This document shows, in pieces, positions 9,564 through 18,346 of a DNA stretch of 27,005 nucleotides. The notes under the pieces are model-generated. The model had not been told where the DNA came from. It saw only the letters and a program-made list of their open reading frames with translations, and ran no database searches. Numbering within the stretch: the first letter of the stretch is position 1; every line of letters begins with the position of its first letter. This DNA comes from Byssochlamys sp. IMV 00236 (Eukaryota; Ascomycota; Eurotiomycetes; Eurotiales; Thermoascaceae). The translations under genes were made by a program, and so were the position numbers. The DNA lies in assembly GCA_001931875.2 (NCBI GenBank), contig MSJH02000206.1, positions 1 through 27,005 on the forward strand, read 5' to 3'.

Positions 9564-10579
9564 TTTAACTTTTTATCATCTTTGTATATTTGTAAATTAT
9601 CTTGTATTAACATCGAAAATGGCTTTACTTTCTGCTGCATTAATTCTTTTTCAACAATAAACTTAAACTCATTAAACCTCGACTCAAATTCCATTACGGT
9701 AAACATCCAAAACTGATCAAATTTATAAAACAGGTAGCAGTAGAACTCTTGGAACGCACGTTCGTCTGTGCCATATTCAAATAGGTAGAGCTGAAGTTTC
9801 TTTGATTCAACAAGTTGATAATTAAATTTGGTGATATTGATGCCTACAATAGCAAAAGGATACCATTGTAAGGGATCATTGGCATGTTCTAGAATGGATC
9901 GTGCATGAGCAGGATAATGTTCTGCAAAAAATAGCAAGTCATCTAGGCCTTGAATTCCCATACCACGAAAATCGGTGGCTGGATCATTTCCCTGGAAACC
10001 GATCTATAATGAACATTAAAATACCCTGTTGATATGTTTGTGTGTGTATATATATACATCGATCCATTGTTTAGTTATTCGAGATTGCAGTGACTTATTA
10101 GGCATCAACTTGTTCCAGAGTTGAAGCAGTTTGTCTTCATGTTCCTTATTGTTAGAATCATATTTAGTAGATATAGAGTCATTGATACTATTCAAGAGCT
10201 GATTCGAGGCATATATAACTTGTAGAGCATTTAGTAAATTAACATGCAGGTCAACAGGGACACGCTTTTTCTGTATAATGGAGCCCTTTATGGAATCAAT
10301 GTCGCAAATTGACTCCTTGAGTTGAAAGTTTTCTTCCATTAAAACATTTGAATAAGAGATGGACTTGTCTATAAAAGAGATTTAGTTTATAAAAGGTATT
10401 AAAATATAGGACTTACCTATACGATATAACTTAAATGGACTCAATGGCGTGTATAATAATCGACTAATTTCTGTTGTATAGCTTATTTGTCCATATATAA
10501 ATTTAAACCATTTATATAAGGATAGCAGAATAGGTGACTGATACACTCTATTCAACAGAAACAAAATAACCCATCCCAT
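9560..10579 (-). CDS. ELMO-domain protein (ELMOD type, Arf-family GAP)
   Basis: Three exons (10579-10417, 10368-10058, 10003-9560) give 305 residues, within the size range of animal ELMOD1-3. The N-terminus (LYKWFKFIYGQISYTTEISR) matches the conserved hydrophobic lead of ELMODs. The ELMO domain core is LLQLWNKLMPNKSLQSRITK, then KQWIDIGFQGNDPATDFRGM, GIQGLDDLLFFAEHYPAHA, YPFAIVGINIT, and YLFYKFDQFW. WxDIGFQGxDPxTDFRGMG contains the Arg known as the GAP catalytic residue in ELMODs. ELMODs stimulate GTP hydrolysis by Arl2 and Arf proteins. The 54-nt intron 2 falls immediately before IGFQG and its removal restores this motif. The 3' end overlaps the convergent GATA-factor CDS by 4 bp (9560-9563). 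Confidence 0.93.
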
Positions 10580-10618
10580 AGTTAAACAGTGTCTTTTTTT
10601 ATAAGGGATTCTTTTTTA

Positions 10619-10653
<35 letters not shown>

Positions 10654-11694
10654 ATTAAAACTCATCCCAATAGACATTAGCAAAGTAGTACAACATAACA
10701 AAAAAAGGTACAGCATAACGATACAGCTTCCATAAGATTTCGTGGTTATGTTACAGTAATGGAGGTTGTGAAAGGAATTGATCGAAAATGGCTGTTTCAA
10801 TGAGTAATACAAATCGTGTATATAGTAGAGCCTAATATACCCAGAGTTGACATTTCATCATTCAAAGCTACAAATAAATTAATGATCTATTATTTATAAT
10901 TGCTATCAAATGGCTGGTAAGCCATTACTCTAAGTGTGGGTTATAACTACTGAGGATATGATTGATTAACGGTTCCTGAGTTCATAAAGAAAACTTTTAA
11001 TTCGTTCCTGACACTGATCTTATTGTTCATTTCATGTTCTGGGTTATGATACTGCTTTTGCCCTAAAAAGGATTATCTTTTATTCAAAGAAGAGATTCTA
11101 TTTAATTTGACTTATCATTAGAAGTGTGTACACATAATCTTATAGTGTATGGATTCACTCTATTCATACTGATGACAGTCGTTTATCTCAATGTCAGTCA
11201 TAAGCAGACATTGTTCTACGACAAGAGTGATTGTCAATGAAAAAGATGACATCATGTCAAAAGAGAGCGAGATAATGAGTATATGTGGAAAAAGAGAGAA
11301 AAGTATGTTAGTATTAGAGCATATATATCCTAATATTAGTTTTACTTATCATCAAGGTGCATTTTGGGGAGGGTAGCGATAACTACCCAGGATTGTTTAA
11401 ACAAAAAAAAAAAGGAACGGAGGACAGAGAGAACCCAGAGCACAAGAAGAGGCAATTGGGAGAATGTTTCAGATATATGCGCCAGAGAGCAAAGAGGTGT
11501 GGTAGTTAAGGAACGATAAACTTGCGATAGTTCGCTCGTAGACTCAGCGGTAGAATATCTTGCAAAAAGACCTTTTTTACGGCCGGTAGAGAGGCAGTGT
11601 GACCAGCTTATGCGTCCACCATTTAACTTTTTCTTGAAGCTGATGACAAAATTTCTCTCTTCTTGATAGCTGGATGAAGATGATACTATTAAAG
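10580..11694. other. 1.1-kb stretch without recognisable genes
   Basis: Starts with a 28-base A run (10625-10652), then AT-rich sequence with scattered stops in all frames. A 61-codon open frame on the plus strand (11191-11376) has no recognisable motif and no supporting signals. From about 11400 the base composition rises towards that of the minus-strand transposon relic that follows, so this part may be its flank. No tRNA or terminal inverted repeat was found. Confidence 0.5.
10625..10652. repeat. poly(A) tract
   Basis: Twenty-eight consecutive A, just upstream of the ELMO gene start (on the minus strand a T run 46 bases before the ATG). It could be a retroelement tail or simple slippage. 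Confidence 0.9.
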
Positions 11695-12560
11695 TTAGTG
11701 GACATAAGTTGGTTGGCCTCGTTGCTCCTGACCGCTAGAGCTCTCATCCATTTCCGAACATCGTTTCTTCAGCCTCTCGTCGTAATTAACTAACAGGTCA
11801 ATGATTTTCACACACTTCTTCGGGTCATTGACTACAGCGCGGGCTTGTTTTAGTTTTTTTTATATGCGTGTCACATATCACATCTATGGCATCGGCAAAG
11901 CTGTCTCGATGCTCCTTTCCTTGGAGGACATAGTCCGTTGCTAGCCCATATAACATTTTGATTGTCATGTTCGCAGCACAAGTGTATCCAAACAAGCTAG
12001 GTTGTTGCTCAATGAAAAATTGCTCTAGGGCCAGCAAAAGTTCCATGGAGGTTCCATCGGTTATGTTCAACGTTTGCTTTGTGATCATATAACAGTCCTT
12101 GGCCCAAAAATAATGAGCATTACATGTATTTAACCATGGTTTGTCTAATGATGGTTTGAATTGCTCCAGTAGGCTGTAGGGGCAAATATTATAGGTAGCG
12201 AATATACGAGCAACCGGTTTACGGTCGAATGCGCGGTTGATATGGACGCAGTAATGAGTAACCCGTTGCATGAATGATTTCCCCACAGTTCGCTGCACTT
12301 CAATTAAAAATGATGGCAATAGTTTGTTGATTGAAAGACGCGGGATGCAGACAACATCGGAAAGCGTTACATCACTCTACTCGGTTGGGGCAGCTGCAGT
12401 GTATATGCCGCTAGAGATGTCCAAAATCGCTTAAGTGATGAGATCAACGACTTTGATTTCTTTTAGGATAGCTTTTGAGATCACATCACAACCAGACAAT
12501 CGGCCCTGTGGGAGCCTGAACGTCAGTAAAAGTTGTTCTAAAGTATACAAAAATATCATA
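11695..12560 (-). pseudogene. mobile-element-type protein with PD-(D/E)XK/Rpn-like core, decayed
   Basis: A minus-strand frame can be followed from about 12560 (FRLPQGRLSGCDVISKAIL) through in-frame TAA (12431-12433) and TAG (12377-12379) codons. It continues to SDVVCIPRL, then LPSFLIEVQRTVGKSFMQRV and HYCVHINRAF. It runs on to a frameshift in an A-rich run near 11850, after which ARAVVNDPKKCVKIIDLLVN leads to a TAA at 11697. The Asp-(about 15)-E-V-Q spacing, with an R and a Y-x-x-x-x-x-R helix after it, resembles the core of PD-(D/E)XK nucleases of the Rpn/YhgA 'transposase' type. I recognise the protein as belonging to a family repeated in Mucorales genomes. The nuclease assignment is inference from pattern only. 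Two stops and one frameshift make it non-functional. Confidence 0.55.
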
Positions 12561-12663
12561 TGAGAAACAAACAGCATGCTGAAAAGAAGAAAGAAGCAGC
12601 GACAAGCTTTTATTACCTTCATCATTTATTTCTGTTGTCATTGAAGGAAGACAAAAGGGAAAT

Positions 12664-12691
12664 ACTACATGCACCAGAAAATACATCAGAA
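12664..12691 (+). repeat. short direct repeat, copy A
   Basis: ACTACATG[C/T]ACCAGAAAATACA[T/C]CAGAA with two mismatches to copy B at 13277-13304. Weaker similarity extends about 25 bp further upstream in both copies, so both are probably pieces of the same retroelement. Confidence 0.65.
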
Positions 12692-12801
12692 GTTAGATTA
12701 ATTCTATGAGCTCTACCTCTACCTATTACCTATGATGCCTTCCAGCAAACCCTTTTGAATGTGTGTCGCCACGCTAAGCATGACTATATAAAGTTGCCAT
12801 C

Positions 12802-12811
<10 letters not shown>

Positions 12812-12836
<25 letters not shown>
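12812..12836. repeat. poly(T) tract
   Basis: Twenty-five consecutive T between the two element relics. It could be the tail of a minus-strand retroelement insertion. Confidence 0.85.
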
Positions 12837-12943
12837 CACGAAGAAGAAGAGATAAAAAGAAATGTTTTGTTTTTTCTTTTTGAAAGCATCTCCATGTTGG
12901 CAATAGTATGTCACGCTCATATAATGGCACATAAATTAGGCTG

Positions 12944-13271
12944 TGCCAATGTATAAGAAAGAGCATCCAATGAACGTCTCATTTGTCTCAATTTGACAAT
13001 TGGGAAACTCTTTGAGAAGTGTCTACAGCCTATGGTGCAAAGCTCCTTTCCTTACCTTGATGTGGCTCAAGGAGGGCTTCAAACAAAACAAAGGGCACTG
13101 GATCAAGCTTCTTGTTTGCAACAACTCTGCTTCTATTATTACAAGCTCGCGGTATTTACATTCTTAAATATAAAAGACGCCTATGACCCTGTTGACAGGT
13201 TTTTCATTTGGAAGCAGTTGGCATCTACCACTACACCAGTCTTGTTGATCCTCAGTTCATGGGAAGAATGA
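12944..13271 (+). pseudogene. non-LTR retrotransposon (LINE) reverse-transcriptase fragment
   Basis: The frame from 12969 reads NERLICLNLTIGKLFEKCL, then QSSFPYLDVAQGGLQTKQRA, LQQLCFYYYKL and FLNIKDAYDPVDRFFIWKQL. This order (RPIxLT-x-x-x-KLFEKxL, then QGGF/R, then F-[LI]-D-I-K-x-AYDxVDR) is RT fingers and palm motif A of LINE elements. The motif A catalytic Asp is Asn here (FLNIK), and a few codons before motif A appear deleted relative to the usual spacing. Upstream, MYKKEHP is in another frame. Neither the YxDD motif nor the endonuclease is present. A 25-base A run at 13387-13411 could be the element's tail. Confidence 0.8.
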
Positions 13272-13276
13272 TGAAA

Positions 13277-13304
13277 ACTACATGTACCAGAAAATACACC
13301 AGAA
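13277..13304 (+). repeat. short direct repeat, copy B
   Basis: Partner of the copy at 12664-12691, located immediately after the RT fragment. Confidence 0.65.
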
Positions 13305-13386
13305 AATAGGCTAAATAATGCAAATACGAATTTATCCTAAGCGGTCTTTTTGATCAAACTGACAACATAAAATTAGAATAAATAAC

Positions 13387-13411
13387 AAAAAAAAAAAAAA
13401 AAAAAAAAAAA
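13387..13411. repeat. poly(A) tract, possible LINE tail
   Basis: Twenty-five consecutive A, 116 bases after the RT fragment on the same strand and 33 bases before the ATG of the next gene. Confidence 0.8.
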
Positions 13412-13444
13412 TTCCTGTGCCTCTCTTTCTGCTTTTGAATTTTG

Positions 13445-14478
13445 ATGTTGAAAAAAGCAAAGCAATACAAATTGCAAGATTTGTATAAACAAGCTGCTAA
13501 TAAAAAGGAAAGCATCAAGGATAAAGAAGAGAAAGAATTGCAACTGGCCATTGAATTAAGCAAAAAGGAGCATATTCTTGAACAACAACGGTTATTTGAA
13601 TTACTTCAAAGAGAACAACAACAGAGATCGTCTACCTCATTTGCTGATATTGAAGAGGATGATTGGTTCCAAACAGTATCACATCGTAGGCAACCAAACA
13701 ATGTGAAAAGACAGGAAAAAGTCCTAAAGAAAAAGCCTAAAACAAAAAAGACGACATCCGTAAAGCAAGAGAAAGACGAACCGTTGGTGATTGATAACTT
13801 ATCTTCATTCCTGATCAAAAAGGATCCTGAAGAGCAGGAAAATATTGTCATTGAAAACTTGTCGACATTCTTAAAGAAAGAAGAACCAGAAGAACAGCAA
13901 CAAATAGTTATTGAAAACTTGACAGCATTTTTAGATTGCGAACAGGAAGAATCCGCTTTTACTAATCACAACAATAATAGACAAGTAATTATTAAATAGT
14001 ATTATCACATCCGATGCTCACTCCTTCTTTTAACTAGATTGAAAAGAACATCAAATGCCCAGTTTGCGAGAACTGGTTTGCCGATGAGATTACAGCACAA
14101 TTACATCTTTCAGAATGCAAAAACATTGAAGAAGAATATCTTGATGAGCAACTGACAGATGATGCAATTGAAGAAACAGCTGAGGAACAAGACTTTAGTG
14201 AATCAGACTGCAGTGTAATAGACTTGTGTAATCCTAATGCAGAAGAGGACGATGGATATCTTTCACCTTTAGAAGGCTTCACGAATGTGTTGGATATTCA
14301 AGGTGATAATCCGTTCTTAGCTCAATTCGAGCGCAATAATAGACATACTACAACTACTACTGCCAGAAGCACTACTACAAGAAAACGGAGTACAACTACA
14401 AGGAGAAGCAATAATAGTAGCAACTCACCAAAGAGACCAAGAAGAGCATGGAAGAAAAAAAGAAGGCAAAAGAAATGA
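13445..14478 (+). CDS. UIM + UBZ4-like zinc finger protein with SUMO-interaction-like repeats
   Basis: Two exons (13445-13984, 14038-14478) with a 53-nt GT-AG intron give 326 residues. I do not recognise an ortholog. Residues 28-42 (EEKELQLAIELSKKE) fit a ubiquitin-interacting motif: acidic start, L-x-x-A, then S-x-x-E. Residues 113-170 hold three 20-residue repeats, each with a hydrophobic core (LVIDNLS, IVIENLS, IVIENLT) and an acidic tail. Residues 187-207 form C-x2-C-x12-H-x3-C, the Rad18-type UBZ4 ubiquitin-binding finger. Residues 240-243 (VIDL) lie in acidic sequence like a SUMO-interacting motif. The C-terminus is Thr/Arg-rich and then strongly basic (RRAWKKKRRQKK), a likely nuclear signal. 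Together this suggests a nuclear reader of ubiquitin and SUMO marks, perhaps in DNA repair; function is inferred. The promoter abuts LINE debris. Confidence 0.82.
13787..13951 (+). repeat. three 60-bp coding repeats in the UIM/UBZ4 protein
   Basis: Three tandem 60-bp units encode the 20-residue repeats at residues 114, 134 and 154. The protein period is exact, while the DNA copies have diverged, mostly at third positions. That implies an old duplication kept by selection. Confidence 0.8.
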
Positions 14479-15058
14479 TTGCATTACTGTAGATACTTAT
14501 GCCATATACCTTTTTTCATAAGCAATTTTATTGCCTAGTGACCTGTACAAAATAACTATATATGTGTATACGTTTAAAATATAAAATGTATACAACGCTT
14601 TGGATCAGTCCTAACAAAGGGGGCTTAATCCATCAGATACCCTTTAAAGTAAAGGTGATTGAATCAAAAAGGCAAATCTTCAATAAATTCAAGTTGAAAT
14701 GAATTGTTTTTCTAAATTTGCCGTTTACACACCGCAGTACCTTTTCGTTCCTCTAAGCCCAAAGGAATACAGTGAGCCTTGGACTCTTTTTCACCTTGTG
14801 TTCTTTAACCACAAATTAAAATCAATCAACAAGGAACGAAAAACATAAACAATAGTGTCGTTTGTTACAAAATATAATATTAATCTACTGAGTAAAAGTG
14901 TTGTATAAACACACAAACATAAAACAAAGTAACCTGATAATAAAACTCCGATATTCTTAAAAATATGACGTCGAAGCAATTGAATCCCAGAATTTTTTTT
15001 GCTCCATTATCCTGCTATACAAAAAATTCTTTTTGTATTTCGAAATATACTTTCAACG
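14479..15058. other. intergenic region upstream of TAF4
   Basis: 580 AT-rich bases between two plus-strand genes. They must contain the 3' end of the UIM/UBZ4 gene and the TAF4 promoter. No CDS, RNA gene or clear motif was recognised; the short open frames have no family features. Confidence 0.5.
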
Positions 15059-17105
15059 ATGGCAGAAGGAGGTCATAATGGACAACAGCAGCAACATCAG
15101 CAGCAACAACCACAAAACTTAGGTCCTGAAGATCTTAATTTTTCTATTAATGATATACTTAACGGCAATTCAGTCGTGAATGACTCTTCATTTCAAACCA
15201 TTGTGCAAACATTTTCAGACACGAGCAACAATCAAGACATGATGCCTTCTTTTGCTCATTTGCCTGCTGAATTGCAAGATTTCTTTAGCTCAAGTGAGAC
15301 AGATGACTTATTGTCCACGCAGAACGCATCCATCCCTCATGATTTACTTTTCAATGCTGATCATACACAACCATTTGTTCAGCAACCTTTAAAAATACAG
15401 ACCAATCCAACCGGATCTCCCCAACCACAGCAAACTGCAATACCTCGTGCTCCTCCACAGCAGCAGCAACTTCATCAACAACCACCTCAACAGCAACTGG
15501 CTACACATTCACCACAGCCACATGTTCTTCCTCCTGGGCCATTACCGCAAGCACTAGCGCAACCTATTCAGCCATCTCAGCCTGCAGTGCCATCATTACC
15601 ACAACAAGGTAAGCAACATAATTTTCATATAACAGAAACAAAAAATTAAAGAATTATTACTGTAGCTTCATCAACAACTTTATTAGATAACATAACGTCA
15701 CAGCTTCCACCCGATAGAAAAGAAAAGTTTATGCAATTGTTTAGAGACTTACAGACAAGTACTATTTCGGCTGCAGAATTCATGGCACAAGCTAAAGCTA
15801 TACTGGGTCAGCAGCAATACCAACAATTAGAGGATTTAAAGACGAGGCCGATGATAAACCAACATCAAATGCAGCCACAACAACAACAAATGATGGAGGA
15901 AGATCAAAGAAAGAGAAAGCTAAATCCAGCGAGTAACATGTAAGTTGTTATTGATGTGCGTGTGTAGAAGCTGAATATTTATATGACAACCTTTTCTCGT
16001 AGAAGCTCACCACAAATAAAAAAACCCAAATCAGAGCATATACCAATGAATGCAATCAATCAACAAATGACATATCCTATGATGACACCACCAAGGGTAC
16101 CCACATCACAGCCACCTTCGATATTACCACAGCAACAACAGCAACAATATCCCATTCAGCCGAATATTGTTACCCCTTCCATTGTGAAGCCACCAACACC
16201 TGTTGGACCACAGCAACCACAACAGCAATCTCCGTTTAAAGCGATGGATGCAGCCGTACTACAAATACCCACAAAATCAAACATTGCCGTACCCTCTACA
16301 AGGTAACAATGGGAACATAAATTATTGTAATTTGATGAATGACTTTTTGCACATTTAGTAAACTGCCTGGAGCTGCAGCGCCGACGCCTACATCAACAGG
16401 AGGAGGAGGAGGAGGAGGAGGAGGAGATAGGGTAGACTATGAAGCGTTGACAGATGTTATGGGTTATGCAGGCGTTGATCTTAAAGAGGAAGCAGAGCAT
16501 TTTATGAAGGAAGATGCTCCTGGAACAGTATTGCCTGATGGAATTGATAGATCCAAATTCCAGGACTTTATGAATCCTACTATGCTAAGAGACAGGATTC
16601 TTAAATACGGTATGTGTATATATGGGATATCATTCGATCTAAGAGGCAGACTCTTATTTTCTTTGTAGCCAAATCTGTAAATATAAAGAAAATTGATGGA
16701 GATTTTATATCCTATCTGGCATTAGCGACCCAGGATAGAATCAGGACCGTGATGGAAAATATGGTACGTGCCTCTCGACATCGAACCGAAAATCCTTTCA
16801 AAAAGCCACCGGAACAAGACAATCATCCTCTTTACAAAATCCACGTCAAACAAAAAGTTAAGGATCAGCTCAAGGCCATTGAACGAGCCGAAGAATCAAA
16901 GGCAAAGATGGACGAAGAGATGGATGATGTACTCAATTCAGAAAAGGGATGGTATTCAAAGAAATCAAGGGTACCTCTAAAAGCAGAATCGATCGAACGA
17001 AAAATCACTGTACAAGATGCGATATTTGTCATGGAACGAGATGTCCAAGGTGGAAGAGGAACAAATCGACGCACATTATTAAAAGCTTATAATATACTTG
17101 GTTAA
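15059..17105 (+). CDS. TAF4: TAF4, TFIID subunit
   Basis: Five exons (15059-15608, 15666-15939, 16003-16302, 16359-16609, 16669-17105) give 603 residues. TAF4 pairs with TAF12 through a histone fold and scaffolds TFIID. The N-terminal third is Gln/Pro-rich. Residues about 190-245 (DRKEKFMQLFRDLQTSTISA, then EFMAQAKAILGQQQYQQL) form an RST domain, as in plant and other non-animal TAF4. The C-terminal TAF4 domain begins near DVMGYAGVDLKEEAEHFM, continues with DFMNPTMLRDRILKYAKS and FISYLALATQDRIRTVMENM, then a charged coiled region, and ends in QDAIFVMERDVQGGRGTNRR. The family's C-terminal 'D-x-x-x-x-x-E-x-[DN]-x-x-x-G-R-x-x-x-L' block is intact. A GGA microsatellite encodes nine Gly between the Gln-rich region and the histone fold. 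All introns are GT-AG, 49-63 nt. ATG 15059 is chosen because it follows stop-dense sequence and opens the Gln-rich leader. Confidence 0.94.
16399..16425 (+). repeat. GGA microsatellite (poly-Gly) in TAF4
   Basis: Nine GGA codons in a row in exon 4, between the Gln/Pro-rich region and the TAF4 histone-fold domain. Confidence 0.9.
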
Positions 17106-17599
17106 TAATATATATTTTGGTTCTATTTCATGTGTCGACATGCAAAAAGGTATACATGTCAATCCATAATAGAACCATTTATATCTTTCCGACATTTCCC
17201 AAGGGTATAATTCATTGAATAAAGAATAGACCACAGGATATAGTAGGATTGTAAAGCAAAGAAAAAAAAAACTTTTCAAGTTTGACAGGTTCCTTTTATA
17301 AGTTAAACAAGCCACATTTGGAATCTACACTCAGATGGTGGGACATTCGTACGAGATTCATCTCTGTGACAATAATTTTTCTTTTGATACATCATGTTTG
17401 CATTTAGTAATGCTTCTATATTATCAAATATCATAAAATCAAGAGATACTCTATGTACTATTGGGCCTATTTAGGCTATCCGAAAATGTTACAGCCTCTG
17501 TTGCATGATACTCCCCACAAGAATAAAAATCATTAAACATTGAACAAACATTGTGACTATCAAAAATTGGGGTGTGTATTTAAAGAATACGGGAATAAT
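17106..17599. other. convergent intergenic region TAF4 / MIC19
   Basis: 494 AT-rich bases between two convergent genes. No open frame of recognisable family and no RNA gene was seen; it must hold both 3' ends. Confidence 0.5.
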
Positions 17600-18235
17600 C
17601 TAACTGGCCTTTGATACAAACTTCTTTTGTTCATCAAGTACAGCTTGCTTAAAATCAATTACTTCCTTCCAACAGTCAAGCGATCTATCCTTGTTGTTGC
17701 TAAATAATAAAGTATTATTAGAGCTTTCTTGTTTTGTTTTCTATTGTATGATATAGTTACTTGTAGCAAGCAATCACTTTTTCTTGGTGCTTTTTGATTT
17801 CTAAAGGTATTTCCTTGGTAGTCGTTCTATAAAACATAAGTACAATTGAATATATATCCTTATATATATACCTTTGAATGTTCTTGATCATGCCTTCGAT
17901 ATCATCGTTTGTTTCAAGAGACGACAATTGGTGATTATCACTTTTGGCAGACTCAACCTGTAACTTTTGACTAATCTCCTTTTCAGCTTGTTTCATTTTT
18001 ACAAGTTCTTCAGCAACTCTTTCGCGTACAAGTGCTTCCACTTGACGTGCTTCAGCTCTCTCGGCTGTTTGTTCCACTTTTTTTTCTAAAGAGTGAATAA
18101 AGCTTGGGGTGAACTGTTTAATTGTTAAGCAAAAGGTGTTTATATATTTAAGAAGGGAGAGCTAACCTGGACAGGAACATTTGGATTGATAAAGATGACA
18201 GGTTCCTCTTGAGTCTTTGATTGAGCTAATCCCAT
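17600..18235 (-). CDS. MIC19: MICOS complex subunit MIC19
   Basis: Four exons (18235-18167, 18113-17872, 17826-17761, 17699-17600) give 158 residues, near yeast Mic19 (170). The N-terminus MGLAQSK has the N-myristoylation signal of the family (Gly2, Ser6). A long charged coiled-coil region (EQTAERAEARQVEALVRERV onward) fills residues 30-90. The C-terminus has Cys124 and Cys135 in a C-x10-C pattern (ACYNNNKDRSLDCWKEVIDF), the single CHCH-type cysteine pair of fungal Mic19; animal MIC19/CHCHD3 has a full twin-CX9C. Mic19 sits in the intermembrane space and links Mic60 to the rest of MICOS at crista junctions. The last intron lies between the two halves of the CHCH motif and its removal restores the spacing. 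Starts 111 bp after the YOS9 stop. Confidence 0.88.
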
Positions 18236-18346
18236 CTTTATTGTTTATAATTAAAAAAAGAAGAAATGTCAAGAGAAAAAGAAGGGTAAGGCTACCCTTA
18301 AGCGGTGTTTTAAAGAGAGAAAACAAGGTCTCTCTCTCCCTTCATT

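Larger units (their letters stand above)
12561..12943. other. gene-free stretch between two element relics
   Basis: It contains one copy (12664-12691) of a 28-bp sequence repeated at 13277-13304, and a 25-base T run at 12812-12836. No open frame of recognisable family. Confidence 0.45.

Noticed and set aside
11191..11376. 61-codon plus-strand open frame
   Set aside because: No recognisable domain, no homology I know, and no intron or regulatory support in otherwise stop-dense sequence.
364..12433. In-frame TAA/TAG codons in the relics as possible reassigned glutamine codons
   Set aside because: Host genes in the same window end normally at TAA, and MIC19 at TAG. The relics also carry frameshifts, so decay explains them.
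1..12560. RIP-like C-to-T mutation signature behind the stop codons
   Set aside because: Some stops in the TnpB-like and Rpn-like relics could be CAA/CAG changes, but in the Helitron at least two replace Tyr. No consistent transition bias can be claimed without aligned copies.
16601..16668. TAF4 read-through frames across the exon 4-5 junction
   Set aside because: Both are intron translations. The spliced junction at 16609/16669 restores the conserved RILKYAKS sequence.
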